A stretch of 64,000 bases of DNA from Priestia megaterium NBRC 15308 = ATCC 14581. Lineage in GTDB: Bacteria > Bacillota > Bacilli > Bacillales > Bacillaceae_H. Position numbers and translations under genes: made by a program. Shown in pieces: positions 34,190 through 43,897 of the stretch. The DNA lies in assembly GCF_000832985.1 (NCBI RefSeq), contig NZ_CP009920.1:5264501-5328500 (forward strand). The letters are read 5' to 3'. How positions within the stretch are numbered: position 1 is the first letter of the stretch; each line of letters begins with the position of its first letter. Below the pieces are notes generated by a model. The model saw nothing but the letters and a program-made list of their open reading frames with translations. It did not search any database and was not told the origin of the DNA.

Positions 34190-35431
34190 CTAGTAGGCAA
34201 GTTTATATAATAGTTCTATTAAGACCTTTACTCCTTTTTCTAACTGTTCTCCTTTGGTGAATTCCTTTGGGGAATGGCTGATTCCATCTTGGCTCGGTAC
34301 GAATAACAAACATGTGGGAACTCTTCGTCCAAATACCTGGGAGTCGTGTCCTGCACCGCTTACTAATTCTCGGGAGGAGATATTCTTTTCCGAGGAAATA
34401 ATTTTGGAAAGTTCAGATAATTCTTCGCTCATAGCGACAGGTTTTTCATCCATCCAGCAGTCGATATTCACTTCTAAATCCCCTGCTGTTCGCTTTATAA
34501 TTTCCTTCATTTCTCGTTCTGCTTCTTGTAAAACCTCATACTCATGATGTCTTATATCGACCGTGAATTCTACATATCCTGGTATTACATTCGGTGCATT
34601 TGGAGAAAGTGTAATTTTGCCAACCGTTACGTATAAAGCGTTATGATATTTTTCGCTCAATTCAATAAATGCTTTAGCAAGTTTGCAGCTCACATAAAAT
34701 GCATCTTTTCTGATGTTCATCGGGGTTGTGCCCGCATGGTTACTTTCACCTTTAACAGATACTGTAAATCGTTTCTGCCCGACGATACTAGAAACAATTC
34801 CGATATCGCAACGAGACATTTCAAGCTGCTTTCCTTGTTCGATATGCAGTTCAATAAAAGAAGCGATGTCCGTGCGGTATGGCTCGCTGTGGAGGCCTTT
34901 TCCGAAATTGAGCTGTTTCATTGCGTCATCCAGCTTAACCCCTTCTTTATTTATAACATGTTTTGCATCACTTTTGCTGTGTAATCCATTTATATTGCCT
35001 GATCCCCAATACGTAAGAGGAAATCTGCTACCTTCTTCTTCACAAAGTGATACGACCTCTAAGGTTTTTGTAGGGGAGCCGTAATGCGCATACAGGTACT
35101 GCAGAGCAATGATACCTGCCACAACACCAAACGCCCCGTCATACTTTCCTCCGTTTATCACGGTGTCGATATGGGATCCTGTTAAAATAACTTGTTGTTC
35201 TGAACCCGTTCCTTGCAACCGTCCAAATAAATTTCCTACATCATCGTAATACGTTTTGAGGTGAAGTCCCTTCATTTTTTCTTCCAATGCCTTTTGAGCT
35301 GCATTCCACTGTTCCGTATATAAAAGCCTCGTGACCCCTTCTTTTTCATCTCCCCCAAACTGTGACAACCAGTTAACGTTTTCTTCGATTTGCTGACAAA
35401 GCTTAGATTTTCCCGTCATATCTGCAACCAT
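34190..35431 (-). CDS. pucF: Allantoate amidohydrolase (PucF), M20 family
   Basis: A 413-residue di-metal amidase of the M20/hydantoinase-carbamoylase family. Metal-binding motifs are GSHIDTVINGGKYDGAFGV, EEEGSRFPLTYWGSGNI and a C-terminal SGAGHDSQVFG. It opens allantoate to ureidoglycine, CO2 and ammonia, upstream of PucG in the pathway. I chose ATG 35429-35431 because AGGAGGG is correctly spaced before it; the frame extends to 35488 without such a site. First gene of the pucFG-ywr cluster, divergent from pucR. Confidence 0.9.
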   Translation of the reverse strand: MVADMTGKSKLCQQIEENVNWLSQFGGDEKEGVTRLLYTEQWNAAQKALEEKMKGLHLKTYYDDVGNLFGRLQGTGSEQQVILTGSHIDTVINGGKYDGAFGVVAGIIALQYLYAHYGSPTKTLEVVSLCEEEGSRFPLTYWGSGNINGLHSKSDAKHVINKEGVKLDDAMKQLNFGKGLHSEPYRTDIASFIELHIEQGKQLEMSRCDIGIVSSIVGQKRFTVSVKGESNHAGTTPMNIRKDAFYVSCKLAKAFIELSEKYHNALYVTVGKITLSPNAPNVIPGYVEFTVDIRHHEYEVLQEAEREMKEIIKRTAGDLEVNIDCWMDEKPVAMSEELSELSKIISSEKNISSRELVSGAGHDSQVFGRRVPTCLLFVPSQDGISHSPKEFTKGEQLEKGVKVLIELLYKLAY

Positions 35432-35737
35432 TGCTATCCCTCCTGCTATCTTCATTTTAAGAAAATGACTGATTGTTTTCATTAACACTTTCTACAATGA
35501 TTTAGTGTTTTTTTAGCTATTATCACTAAATATGCAAAGTCTTATATACGTCACTTTTTCTAACATTATATGTTATTTATTTTATCTTACAGGATTGAAT
35601 ATACTTCTTCATTAACAATTTATACATTTTTTTCTGAAAATTTTATTTATTTTAACTAAACTTTCTTATAAAATAAAAGATAGATAAAGATACGCGTAGG
35701 GAAATGTGAGAATTTTTAACAAAAGGAGTAATAAATA
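35432..35737. promoter_or_regulatory. pucF/pucR divergent regulatory region
   Basis: An AT-rich 306-nt spacer. It holds an inverted repeat TTTAGTG (35501-35507) / CACTAAA (35524-35530) and the pucR Shine-Dalgarno AAAGGAG. I did not find a clear copy of the published PucR box. Confidence 0.35.
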
Positions 35738-37321
35738 ATGGAACTACAAACTCTTTTACGCATTCCAATTTATGAGAAAGCATCTGTAGTAGCCGGGCAA
35801 AAAGGAGTCACCCGCAAAGTACATAACGTCAATATGATGGACGCACCCGATATTTTATCTTTTTTAAAAGAAGGAGAGTTTTTAATTACAACGGGTTATC
35901 ACTTCAAAGAACATGAAGAAAGCTTAGCAAAACTTGTAGAAGGAATGGCTAAAAAGAAATGTGCAGGATTGGCCATCAAAACGAAGCGCTTTTTCGAGCA
36001 CGTGCCTGCTTCTATTTGTCAGCTAGCTGATGAACTTCACTTTCCGATCATTGATTTCCAAACGGACGAAACGTTAGGCGCGGTTATTAACGAATCTCTC
36101 AGCTTTATTTTAGATAAAAAAACAGCCGAGCTTCAGCAAGCGATGGTCACACATCAGCTATTTTCCTCGTACATCTTACAAGGAAAAGGCATTGAGAAAA
36201 TTATGCAATCCATTCAAACGTTATGCAATGCTCACGTTGCCCTTTTTGATACCCATGGCCATGAACTCTTTTATACAAACAAACGCGAACCCTTTTCACT
36301 CCCGATGGAAGAAGCGGTAGCGGGCGCTAAGCAGCTGTTTTTACGAACGGTAAAATATACAACCTTTTCCTTTTTACACACAAAAAAAACCGTTACGCTT
36401 TTTCCGATTGCTACTCATACAAGAAAGTACAGTTATTTACTTATTGAACATCAAGTTTCTTTATCCGATTCAGCGCTCCTAACGATTGAACAAGCGACAA
36501 ACGTTTTATCCTTCGAAATGATGAGGCAGCAGGCTTTGTATGAAGCTGAACGGCGACGAAAAAACGATTTTTTCAATCAGCTTGTTAACAATTATTATAA
36601 AACGCTTGAAGATGCTTCCTTTCAAGCACAGATGATGGGCTTATCAGCAGGAAACAGCTATATTTGCGCCGTCGGGAAAATCCATTCTACATTCACGCCT
36701 TACAGCGATGATGATATGATCTATGAGCTCCTTCAATATGAGTTATCAACAGGTCATACAGAGGCCGTTTTGTTTTTCTATGACAATCTTTATATTCTTT
36801 TGTTTACACCTCATTCTCAACCTATGATTATAGAATGCTTGCATCGCTTGCAGGAAGCTGTTTACCGTCACTACGATAAGCGAATGTCATTTGGAGTTGG
36901 AAACCAAAGCCAATCCCTACTTACAATCGCTGATTCATATAAAGAAGCTGTTGAAGCTCTTGAAACCATCCATTTTAAAGACCAGTCGAAGCTTATTCAA
37001 TTTTATCAGCCAAAACAGTTTAAAGAACTGCTGAGGTTGCTTCCAGCAAACGATTTACAGGATTACTATTCTCAAACATTAGAAGGTTTGCTGCAGTACG
37101 ATAAGAAAGATCGCTCCATCTTACTTGACACGCTTGAAACATATCTAAATTCCAATTGCCAAATCTCAGAGACTGCTAAGCAGTTATTCGTTCATCGGAA
37201 CACGGTGATCTATCGAATTGAAAAATGCGAAGAGTTATTAAAAAGACCTATTCACACGTCAGAGGAAACCCTTCGGCTGCGCGTAGCTTTTCAAATTTTT
37301 TCTCTTGTGCATGCTAATTAA
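35738..37321 (+). CDS. pucR: Purine catabolism regulator PucR
   Basis: A 527-residue regulator. The N-terminal PucR domain (residues about 5-125) contains GVTRKVHNVNMMDAPDI and FLITTGYHF. A middle GGDEF-like/CdaR region follows, and the C-terminal HTH_30 helix-turn-helix is at about 470-515 (SETAKQLFVHRNTVIYRIEKCEELL). In B. subtilis PucR activates purine catabolic genes in nitrogen limitation with allantoin-type effectors. The divergent pucFG location supports this role. Shine-Dalgarno AAAGGAG. Confidence 0.93.
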   Translation: MELQTLLRIPIYEKASVVAGQKGVTRKVHNVNMMDAPDILSFLKEGEFLITTGYHFKEHEESLAKLVEGMAKKKCAGLAIKTKRFFEHVPASICQLADELHFPIIDFQTDETLGAVINESLSFILDKKTAELQQAMVTHQLFSSYILQGKGIEKIMQSIQTLCNAHVALFDTHGHELFYTNKREPFSLPMEEAVAGAKQLFLRTVKYTTFSFLHTKKTVTLFPIATHTRKYSYLLIEHQVSLSDSALLTIEQATNVLSFEMMRQQALYEAERRRKNDFFNQLVNNYYKTLEDASFQAQMMGLSAGNSYICAVGKIHSTFTPYSDDDMIYELLQYELSTGHTEAVLFFYDNLYILLFTPHSQPMIIECLHRLQEAVYRHYDKRMSFGVGNQSQSLLTIADSYKEAVEALETIHFKDQSKLIQFYQPKQFKELLRLLPANDLQDYYSQTLEGLLQYDKKDRSILLDTLETYLNSNCQISETAKQLFVHRNTVIYRIEKCEELLKRPIHTSEETLRLRVAFQIFSLVHAN

Positions 37322-37329
37322 GTATAAAT

Positions 37330-37371
37330 ACAATAAAAAACGCCTGAGTGGATACTCAAGCGTTTTTATTG
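37330..37371. terminator. Bidirectional intrinsic terminator
   Basis: A long hairpin: ACAATAAAAAACGCCTGAGT and its near complement around a GGAT loop, between pucR and yqgV-like. Confidence 0.85.
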
Positions 37372-37384
37372 TATTGCATATTCT

Positions 37385-37699
37385 TTATTTCGCTTTTAAT
37401 TTAGACTGTACGGATTGTAATTTCCCAGCCATCGTATGATTTTCTTTATCACGGCGATCATCAATTCGTAAATTTGTACATACGCGCTGAATACCATTTT
37501 CAAAAGGCACCTCATGCATCTCTTGAACAATGTTTAGCAGCGTGCTTAATTCCCCTTCAATCAATGTATTCATAGGGGTTAATTGATATGTAATTTCATC
37601 TTCATGCTTGGCCAACACTTTTTGAATATCAGCTACGTACTGACTCACGCTTGGCGTTTCCGTACCTACCGGAATAATGGTTACATCTACAATAGCCAT
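37385..37699 (-). CDS. MTH1187/YqgV-type thiamine-binding protein
   Basis: A 104-residue protein of the small ferredoxin-like MTH1187 family, represented by B. subtilis YqgV, which binds thiamine or related molecules. The start VDVTIIPVGTETPSVSQYVADIQKVL and central QLTPMNTLIEGEL are characteristic. I chose ATG 37697-37699 because AAAGGAGTG precedes it. No thiamine transporter or TPP riboswitch is adjacent. Confidence 0.82.
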   Translation of the reverse strand: MAIVDVTIIPVGTETPSVSQYVADIQKVLAKHEDEITYQLTPMNTLIEGELSTLLNIVQEMHEVPFENGIQRVCTNLRIDDRRDKENHTMAGKLQSVQSKLKAK

Positions 37700-37781
37700 G
37701 TTATACACTCCTTTTATTTGTTCCCTAGTTATCATATCAAATCGCGCAAAAATTTCCTACTTTTACATTTATGGTGCATAG

Positions 37782-37816
37782 AAAAAAGGAATAGTTCTAC
37801 AACTACTCCTTTTTGT
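37782..37816. terminator. Intrinsic terminator
   Basis: AAAAGGAATAGTT pairs with AACTACTCCTTTT (one mismatch), just after the NlpC/P60 gene stop. Confidence 0.8.
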
Positions 37817-37823
37817 TACACTC

Positions 37824-38990
37824 TTATAGGTAACGCTTTGCTCCTAAGTAACGTTTTGACCAGTAAGAGTTGCTTAGTGATGTGATTGTCACGCCTGTTG
37901 AAGAACCTGCATGCATGAATTGACCGTTTCCGATATAAATGCCAGCATGACTAGCTCCTGGTTGGTACGTTTCAAAGAAAACGATATCGCCAGGCTGAGG
38001 TGAACTTACACGCGTACCAGTTTGATAGATGCTAGCAACTGTACGAGGAAGACTTACACCTACTGCATTGCGATATACATAGTTAAGGTAACCACTGCAA
38101 TCAAATCCTCCAGGCGCAGCTCCACCCCAAACATAAGGTGTTCCCATAAAACGTTTACCGTATGAAATAACTTTTGAAGCTGAGCTTGAGCTTGTGCTGC
38201 TTCCTGTTGATGTTGAAGGTTTTGAGCTGCTAGAGCTGCTTGAATTTAATTTATTCAGCGTATCTGGACCCGCTTCTCCGTCTACTAATAAACCATTTGC
38301 ACGTTGAAATGATTTTACTGCACTTGTTGTAATTGAGCCAAAGTAGCCTGTTACACCAGCTGAGAAGTAACCTTTATTTTTTAGTTTTTGCTGAAGGCTG
38401 CTTACTGCTGAACCTTTCATACCTTGACGTAAAATAGTTGAGTTGCTAGAGCTAGAACCACCAGTTGAAGCGCTAGAACCGCCATTTTTCAACTTGCTTA
38501 ACGTAGCCGGACCCGCAATTCCGTCCACAGACAGTCCGTTTGCACGTTGAAATGCCATTACTGCATTTTTTGTAATTGAACCGAAGTATTGAGTCGTAGT
38601 TCCTTTAAAATAGCCTTTATTCTTTAGCTGCTGCTGTAAAGATTGTACATTTGGTCCAGTTGAACCAACGCGCAGCAATGAACCTGAGCTAATTGATGAG
38701 CTTCCGCTTCCTAGCAGCTTATTAAATGTAGATGGACCTGCAATACCATCTGCAGATAAACCATTTGCACGCTGAAACGACTTTACTGCGCTAGTCGTGA
38801 TTGAACCGTAATAGTTTGTTGTTGTACCGTATGTAAAATAGCCTTTGTTTTTTAATTTTTGCTGTAATTCTTTCACATCTGAATTACTTGTTCCTGGGTG
38901 CAGCGTAGCATCTCCTAAAGCAGCTTCACTAATTGTAGGTACTACTGTTAAAGATCCACATAACGCTAACGAATATATCAACTTTTTCAT
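37824..38990 (-). CDS. NlpC/P60 peptidoglycan endopeptidase with three PG-binding repeats
   Basis: A 388-residue secreted cell-wall hydrolase. After the signal peptide (cleavage near ISEA-AL) come three PG_binding_1 modules (GYFTYGTTTNYYGSITTSAV... and two close copies), separated by Ser-rich linkers. The C-terminal NlpC/P60 domain has its catalytic Cys in GGFDCSGYLNYVY and His in SHAGIYIGNG. It should cut gamma-D-Glu-mesoDAP bonds in stem peptides. The start is ATG 38988-38990, preceded by GGAGGAACC. A perfect WalR box lies about 90 nt upstream, as for LytE and CwlO. Confidence 0.92.
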   Translation of the reverse strand: MKKLIYSLALCGSLTVVPTISEAALGDATLHPGTSNSDVKELQQKLKNKGYFTYGTTTNYYGSITTSAVKSFQRANGLSADGIAGPSTFNKLLGSGSSSISSGSLLRVGSTGPNVQSLQQQLKNKGYFKGTTTQYFGSITKNAVMAFQRANGLSVDGIAGPATLSKLKNGGSSASTGGSSSSNSTILRQGMKGSAVSSLQQKLKNKGYFSAGVTGYFGSITTSAVKSFQRANGLLVDGEAGPDTLNKLNSSSSSSSKPSTSTGSSTSSSSASKVISYGKRFMGTPYVWGGAAPGGFDCSGYLNYVYRNAVGVSLPRTVASIYQTGTRVSSPQPGDIVFFETYQPGASHAGIYIGNGQFMHAGSSTGVTITSLSNSYWSKRYLGAKRYL

Positions 38991-39442
38991 AAAAAAAGGT
39001 TCCTCCAATGCCATAATCTACTAATCTATAAGACGTTTACATTGTAACAACACATTATTACAAAATAACATCACTAATATTACATTTATGTTACAGGAAA
39101 CGACAGCAGCGCAGCTGTATGGTGTATATTGTCGTAGTTTATTGTCGTTTAACACTTAATAAGTTCGACAAAAAAGCTAATATATTCCAATATTATTCCT
39201 TTTCCTACACTAATAATAGGTAAAAAATCACCCGTAACATTATCTTTATATTTCAAAAAAAACAATTTATTTTTTTTTGAAATGTGAAACTTTTTTAAAA
39301 TTTATTCGTTTAGCGGATTTGTTTCCCTCTCTAGTAAAACAGCTTTTCTTCTAAAAATTTATATTATTTCCATATTAATGAATAAAAAAGCGAGGGCTGA
39401 AAAAAATAGTCTTGTTATGTTTGAAACAAGGAGGATTATTTT
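38991..39442. other. Divergent intergenic region (NlpC/P60 and catalase)
   Basis: The 452-nt AT-rich spacer has no gene. It contains the WalR box at 39079-39095 for the hydrolase. I could not identify the catalase promoter with confidence. Confidence 0.5.
39079..39095 (-). promoter_or_regulatory. WalR box
   Basis: Minus strand TGTAAC-ATAAA-TGTAAT fits TGTWAH-N5-TGTWAH exactly. It lies 89 nt upstream of the NlpC/P60 hydrolase start, predicting WalRK control. Confidence 0.65.
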
Positions 39443-41137
39443 ATGAGCCATAAAGGCACTCATGGTACAAATGTTAGCGGATCAGGTGACTCGGAAGACA
39501 AACGCTATGCAGCCGGAGAAAACGAGCAGACGCTTACGACGCGTCAAGGTCACCCCATTCGTGATAACCAAAATTCTCGAACGGTAGGCAACAGAGGACC
39601 TGCTACTCTTGAAAATTACCAGCTGATTGAAAAAATTTCGCATTTTGATCGTGAACGTATACCGGAACGTGTTGTTCATGCCCGGGGAACGGGAGCTCAC
39701 GGGTATTTTGAAACGTACGGAAAGCTTGGTGACGAGCCCGTTGAAAAATACACCCGCGCAAAAGTTTTTTCAGGAGCAGGCAAACAGACGCCCGTTTTTG
39801 TCAGATTTTCTACCGTAACTCATGGAAAGGACTCTCCAGAAACAATGCGAGACCCACGGGGATTTGCTGTAAAGTTCTACACAGAAGACGGAAACTGGGA
39901 CTTAGTAGGAAATAACCTTAAAATATTTTTTATCCGCGATGCTATTAAATTCCCTGATTTGATTCATGCTTTTAAGCCCGATCCTGTGACAAACCGTCAA
40001 GATACCGAGCGTATTTTTGATTTTATTTCTCACACCCCTGAGGCTATGCATATGATTACTTTTTTATTTTCACCCTGGGGAATACCTGCTAACTATCGGC
40101 AAATGCAAGGTTCCGGTGTTAATACATATAAGTGGATAAACAAAGATGGCGATGCGTTTCTTGTGAAATACCATTGGGAACCAAAACAAGGAATTAAAAA
40201 TTTGACCCAAAAGCAAGCAGAAGAAATTCAAGCTAAAAATATTAGTCACGCCACTCAAGACTTGTATGAAGCGATTGAGAGCGGTAACTACCCCGAGTGG
40301 GAACTTTGTATACAAATCATGGAAGATGGAGAGCATCCCGAACTGGATTTTGATCCGCTCGATGACACGAAAATTTGGCCCGAAGACCAATTTCCATTTC
40401 TCTCAGTAGGTAAAATGGTCCTAGATAAAAATCCAAGCAACGTATTTGCTGAAACGGAGCAAGTCGCATTTGGTACTGGTGTACTTGTAGACGGGCTAGA
40501 TTTTTCTGATGATAAAATGCTGCAAGGAAGAACGTTTTCTTATTCCGACACGCAGCGTCACCGGGTGGGAACAAACTACTTGCAGCTGCCTATTAACGCG
40601 CCGAAAAAACATGTAGCAACAAATCAACGCGATGGTCAAATGGCCTATCATGTAGACGCTGCTCCAGGTCAGAACCCGCATGTGAACTATGAGCCTTCTT
40701 CTCTTGGAGGTCTTCAAGAAGCGCATGACCATCCAAAACCTCATCAGCCTTATGTTGAAGGAAATGTAAAAAAAGAAAAAATTGATCGTACAAATGACTT
40801 TAAGCAAGCTGGTGAACGCTATCGTTTACTTGAGGACTGGGAACGTGATGAGCTTATTCAAAATTTAGTAGACGGCTTAAAATGTTGTCACCATACCGTT
40901 CAAACAAAGATGATTGAGCTTTTAACTCAATGTGATTTTGACTACGGCAATCGCGTAGCAAATGGCATTGGTCTTCTGATGCATGATGATGGTTCCCTAG
41001 AAATTGAAATGGGAGCAGAAATGACTCCTACATACGGGAAATTGCCAAAAGAAGGCGGTTCACCGTTAGGAAGCAACAAAGCTGCTGATGCGGTAGAAGA
41101 AGCTAATGAAAAAGGACACGATGCTCATCCTTATTAA
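39443..41137 (+). CDS. katX: Catalase, KatX-type
   Basis: A 564-residue clade-3-like monofunctional catalase. The catalytic His region is [13 protein letters not shown], Asn is in [14 protein letters not shown], and the heme Tyr is in [14 protein letters not shown]. It is longer than vegetative KatA (about 483) and close to B. subtilis KatX (about 547), the major spore catalase, whose C-terminal extension is shared ([18 protein letters not shown]). Shine-Dalgarno AAGGAGG. The KatX assignment rests on length and remembered sequence; KatB-type enzymes of other bacilli are an alternative. Confidence 0.9.
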   Translation: MSHKGTHGTNVSGSGDSEDKRYAAGENEQTLTTRQGHPIRDNQNSRTVGNRGPATLENYQLIEKISHFDRERIPERVVHARGTGAHGYFETYGKLGDEPVEKYTRAKVFSGAGKQTPVFVRFSTVTHGKDSPETMRDPRGFAVKFYTEDGNWDLVGNNLKIFFIRDAIKFPDLIHAFKPDPVTNRQDTERIFDFISHTPEAMHMITFLFSPWGIPANYRQMQGSGVNTYKWINKDGDAFLVKYHWEPKQGIKNLTQKQAEEIQAKNISHATQDLYEAIESGNYPEWELCIQIMEDGEHPELDFDPLDDTKIWPEDQFPFLSVGKMVLDKNPSNVFAETEQVAFGTGVLVDGLDFSDDKMLQGRTFSYSDTQRHRVGTNYLQLPINAPKKHVATNQRDGQMAYHVDAAPGQNPHVNYEPSSLGGLQEAHDHPKPHQPYVEGNVKKEKIDRTNDFKQAGERYRLLEDWERDELIQNLVDGLKCCHHTVQTKMIELLTQCDFDYGNRVANGIGLLMHDDGSLEIEMGAEMTPTYGKLPKEGGSPLGSNKAADAVEEANEKGHDAHPY

Positions 41138-41138
41138 C

Positions 41139-41175
41139 AAAAAAACATCCTGCAGCGACAGCAGGATGTTTTTTG
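41139..41175. terminator. Intrinsic terminator
   Basis: AAAAAACATCCTGC pairs perfectly with GCAGGATGTTTTTT after the catalase stop. Confidence 0.9.
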
Positions 41176-41184
41176 GGTTAAACG

Positions 41185-41586
41185 TTATGACCAAGTAACG
41201 GCAAACACGTGGTAGTCATTTTTTAACTGTGGCGCATCAATGGGTGTCCCGTGCTGATATCCTTGTTTCACTCTTTTAGGATGTAAGGGTTGAACCCATT
41301 CTTTCACTTGCTGTTTTGTACCATTTGCTAAAATATATACACAATCAGAAAATGCCCCGTCATTGTTTGGACTATCAACTTTTAGTACTTCCACTAACAC
41401 ATCTTGGACACACGTTTTTCTCTGAATACACATAAGCGTATGGTAGATAATATCAGCGGACACATCGTTATTTAAACGAAAGCCCACCTTTTTTTGTTCA
41501 AAAAAAGACGAGAATGAGACGATTGGTAATGTCTTTTTTTGTTCATACGCTTGAGATAAAATCTTGACAAGAACTTCTCCACTCAA
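41185..41586 (-). CDS. Conserved hypothetical protein, about 133 residues
   Basis: I do not recognise this protein. It is soluble, with several Cys (MCIQRKTCVQDVLVEV, FSDCVYILANG) and an aromatic C-terminus. A TTG at 41584-41586 preceded by AGAGGGA gives MSGEVLVKILSQAYEQ; the frame continues upstream to an ATG at 41632-41634 with no Shine-Dalgarno, so the longer 149-residue form is less likely. It converges on the catalase gene. Confidence 0.55.
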   Translation of the reverse strand: MSGEVLVKILSQAYEQKKTLPIVSFSSFFEQKKVGFRLNNDVSADIIYHTLMCIQRKTCVQDVLVEVLKVDSPNNDGAFSDCVYILANGTKQQVKEWVQPLHPKRVKQGYQHGTPIDAPQLKNDYHVFAVTWS

Positions 41587-41723
41587 GATGATCCCTCTTT
41601 CTAAAAAACGCTTCATCACAACATATGTGAGCATTGATTATGCTCATAGGATAATATATTATCATAGTTTAATTCTGTGGTGTTAGTCTTTTTTGGGGTT
41701 TTTACACTGGGAATTATACCCGC

Positions 41724-41828
41724 CTATTTCTTGCGTTTCCCTGACGTTCTCGCTACTAGCAACAGAATTATTAATAAAATAAATACCCCTACCCCTACAA
41801 ACATATCATACAAGAAATCAAGCATCAT
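41724..41828 (-). CDS. 34-residue single-pass membrane peptide
   Basis: A short frame encoding MMLDFLYDMF, then a GVG/ILL-rich transmembrane helix and a basic TSGKRKK end. A strong Shine-Dalgarno (GAGGAGG) precedes two adjacent ATGs; the second, at 41823-41825, is better spaced. It lies just beyond the terminator of the NSS transporter on the same strand. MetS-like small subunits accompany some NSS transporters, but the sequence does not clearly match that family, and a terminator separates the two. Confidence 0.55.
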   Translation of the reverse strand: MMLDFLYDMFVGVGVFILLIILLLVARTSGKRKK

Positions 41829-41845
41829 ACTCCTCCTCTTCCTTC

Positions 41846-41887
41846 AAAAAAACGCTGTTAAAACCAAGCGTTTTAACAGCGTTTTTT
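41846..41887. terminator. Strong intrinsic terminator
   Basis: AAAAAACGCTGTTAAAAC pairs with GTTTTAACAGCGTTTTTT. It ends 2 nt before the NSS gene stop. Confidence 0.9.
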
Positions 41888-41889
41888 CG

Positions 41890-43227
41890 TTAGATAAAGC
41901 CTAGCATATTAATAAATACAATGATAATTAAAACAGGTGCAATGTATCGAATAGCAAGAAGCCATAAAGAGAACCAGCGCTTCACATTCGTTGAACCGTG
42001 CTTGAATTCTTCAATTAGCACATCTTTTTTCATTTTCCAAGGAACAAAGATGGCAATTAAAAGAGCACCTAGTGGCATAAGGATATTACTTACAAGAAAA
42101 TCGAAAGCGTCAAAGATGCTTTTTCCAAAGATCGATACGTCACTTAACAAACCATACGATAGCGCTGAAGGTATTCCTACTATGAAGATTAGCAAGCCAG
42201 AAATCCAAGATAGCTTTATACGCTTATGCTGCTCTCCTTTGGCTAAAGAAGCAACAATAATTTCTAACATCGAAAACGCAGATGTCAAAGTGGCAAATAA
42301 AAACAGCGCTAAAAAGAAAGTTTGAAACACAATTCCGAACGGAAGCTGTTCAAAAATAGAAGGCAATACAATGAATAAAAGACCTGGTCCTTCCGTCGGT
42401 TTTACACCCATTGAAAAGACCGCAGGGAAAATGGCCAGTCCTGCTAGTAAAGAAATCAAAATATTTAACGCTGAAATTGAAATAGCCGATTTTGGCAAGT
42501 TTTGCTGCTTAGATAGATACGAACTGTACGTAACCATAACTGAAACGCCTACACTAAGGGAAAAGAATGCTTGTCCCATCGCAAACAAAATGGTTTGGGA
42601 TGTAAGCTTTGAAAAATCTGGATACAAAAAGAAAGATACACCTTCCATTGCCCCTTCTAATGTTAAAGAACGAATAATGATAATAATAAATAAAATAAAG
42701 AGAGCAGGCATTAAAATTTTGTTTGCTTTTTCAATACCATTTTGAATGCCTCTTGCTACTACAACAATTGTTAAAAGAAGAAAAACAAATTGAGAGATAA
42801 CAGCACGTGTTGGATTAGCAATGGTCGAGTTAAATAAACTCCCGTAGTCACTTACTCCATTCAGCTGACCCGTGACGCTTGCAAAAATATATTGCAAAAT
42901 CCAGCCTCCTACTACACTATAGAAGGATAATAAAATAAAGCATGTAATCACGCCTAAATACCCGATTCCTTTCCATAGGGAGCCGGGAGCAACTGCATCA
43001 TATGCACGAATTGCTTCTTTTTGTGTATGTCTACCTAGTACAAATTCAGCAAGTAAAAGCGGCAAACCAATAATTGCTGTAAACAAGATAAACAGTAAAA
43101 AGAAGGCCCCTCCTCCGCTTGTTCCGGCTACATAAGGCAGTTTCCAAATGGCTCCGATTCCAATTGCAGAACCGGCAGATGCCAAGATAAAGCCGAGTTT
43201 TGATGTCCATTGTTCGTTTTGACTCAT
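41890..43227 (-). CDS. Neurotransmitter:sodium symporter (NSS) family transporter
   Basis: A 445-residue protein with about eleven transmembrane helices and LeuT-fold signatures. The unwound TM1 region is [27 protein letters not shown], and TM6 has [23 protein letters not shown]. It is an amino acid:Na+ symporter of the YocR/YhdH type in Bacillus. The substrate (often a branched-chain, aromatic or sulfur amino acid) is not readable. It is about 30 residues shorter at the C-terminus than twelve-helix members. Confidence 0.92.
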   Translation of the reverse strand: MSQNEQWTSKLGFILASAGSAIGIGAIWKLPYVAGTSGGGAFFLLFILFTAIIGLPLLLAEFVLGRHTQKEAIRAYDAVAPGSLWKGIGYLGVITCFILLSFYSVVGGWILQYIFASVTGQLNGVSDYGSLFNSTIANPTRAVISQFVFLLLTIVVVARGIQNGIEKANKILMPALFILFIIIIIRSLTLEGAMEGVSFFLYPDFSKLTSQTILFAMGQAFFSLSVGVSVMVTYSSYLSKQQNLPKSAISISALNILISLLAGLAIFPAVFSMGVKPTEGPGLLFIVLPSIFEQLPFGIVFQTFFLALFLFATLTSAFSMLEIIVASLAKGEQHKRIKLSWISGLLIFIVGIPSALSYGLLSDVSIFGKSIFDAFDFLVSNILMPLGALLIAIFVPWKMKKDVLIEEFKHGSTNVKRWFSLWLLAIRYIAPVLIIIVFINMLGFI

Positions 43228-43399
43228 TTTTTCTCACCATTTTTCTTTATTTATTCTGATTTGTCATACTATAGCACACAACCCTTCTGTCGAAAAGGGT
43301 TTTTGTTGTTTTAACCCTCATCATGTGTTATGAATAGTATGTAGGTTTCATGATTTATTTTCGTAACTAAAAAAAGTTTGACAGTTAGAGGTACAAAAA

Positions 43400-43852
43400 A
43401 TGACAAATCAGCAAGTAATACAGCAACAATTTTTAGATAAGTTCCTTGACTTTATCTTAGTAAAATGTCCAAACTGCGAACTATGTGCGCGAGTTGTAAA
43501 ACTGGATAAAAAATTGAGCGGGTCAACGCACTCATGCACGTGTCCTCACTGCGGTTATCTAGACGTAACCAACGCTGATAGCCAAGGACCGTTAGAACTT
43601 TCTGAAGCAGTAGATCCTTTTTTTCAGCTTCCGCTTTACTTAGAAACGATATGCCCTGAACGTCGACTTTGGGCTTATAACTTAGATCACCTTCAGTATA
43701 TTGAATCTTATATTGAAGTTAAAACATGCGGGGCTTGTTTCGACGAGCTGTCGGTTGAACATTCATTGCCAGATTGGGTAATTCATAAGCAAGAAGAAGC
43801 ATTAAGCGAAATTCAACGTTTAAAAGATACCGTCTTTTGCACATTCAAATGA
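43400..43852 (+). CDS. Zinc-ribbon-containing hypothetical protein
   Basis: A 150-residue cytosolic protein. Two Cys clusters (VKCPNCELCARVVKLDK and HSCTCPHCGYLDV, residues about 20-55) form a probable zinc ribbon, and a third pair CGACFDEL lies near residue 115. The rest is acidic and aromatic-rich. I do not recognise a named family. Shine-Dalgarno AGAGGT before the ATG. Terminator follows. Confidence 0.6.
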   Translation: MTNQQVIQQQFLDKFLDFILVKCPNCELCARVVKLDKKLSGSTHSCTCPHCGYLDVTNADSQGPLELSEAVDPFFQLPLYLETICPERRLWAYNLDHLQYIESYIEVKTCGACFDELSVEHSLPDWVIHKQEEALSEIQRLKDTVFCTFK

Positions 43853-43857
43853 AGATA

Positions 43858-43897
43858 GAAAAGAAACGTTGCCGAAGAGGCAACGTTTCTTTTTTTA
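43858..43897. terminator. Bidirectional intrinsic terminator
   Basis: AAAGAAACGTTGCC pairs with GGCAACGTTTCTTT around GAAGA. Confidence 0.9.

Noticed and set aside
39250-39442. PerR or sigma-B element before the catalase
   Set aside because: No PerR palindrome and no properly spaced GTTTAA/GGGTAT pair could be found.
41724-41828. MetS-type small subunit of the NSS transporter
   Set aside because: A strong terminator separates it from the transporter and the sequence does not match MetS clearly, so it is left as an unnamed membrane peptide.
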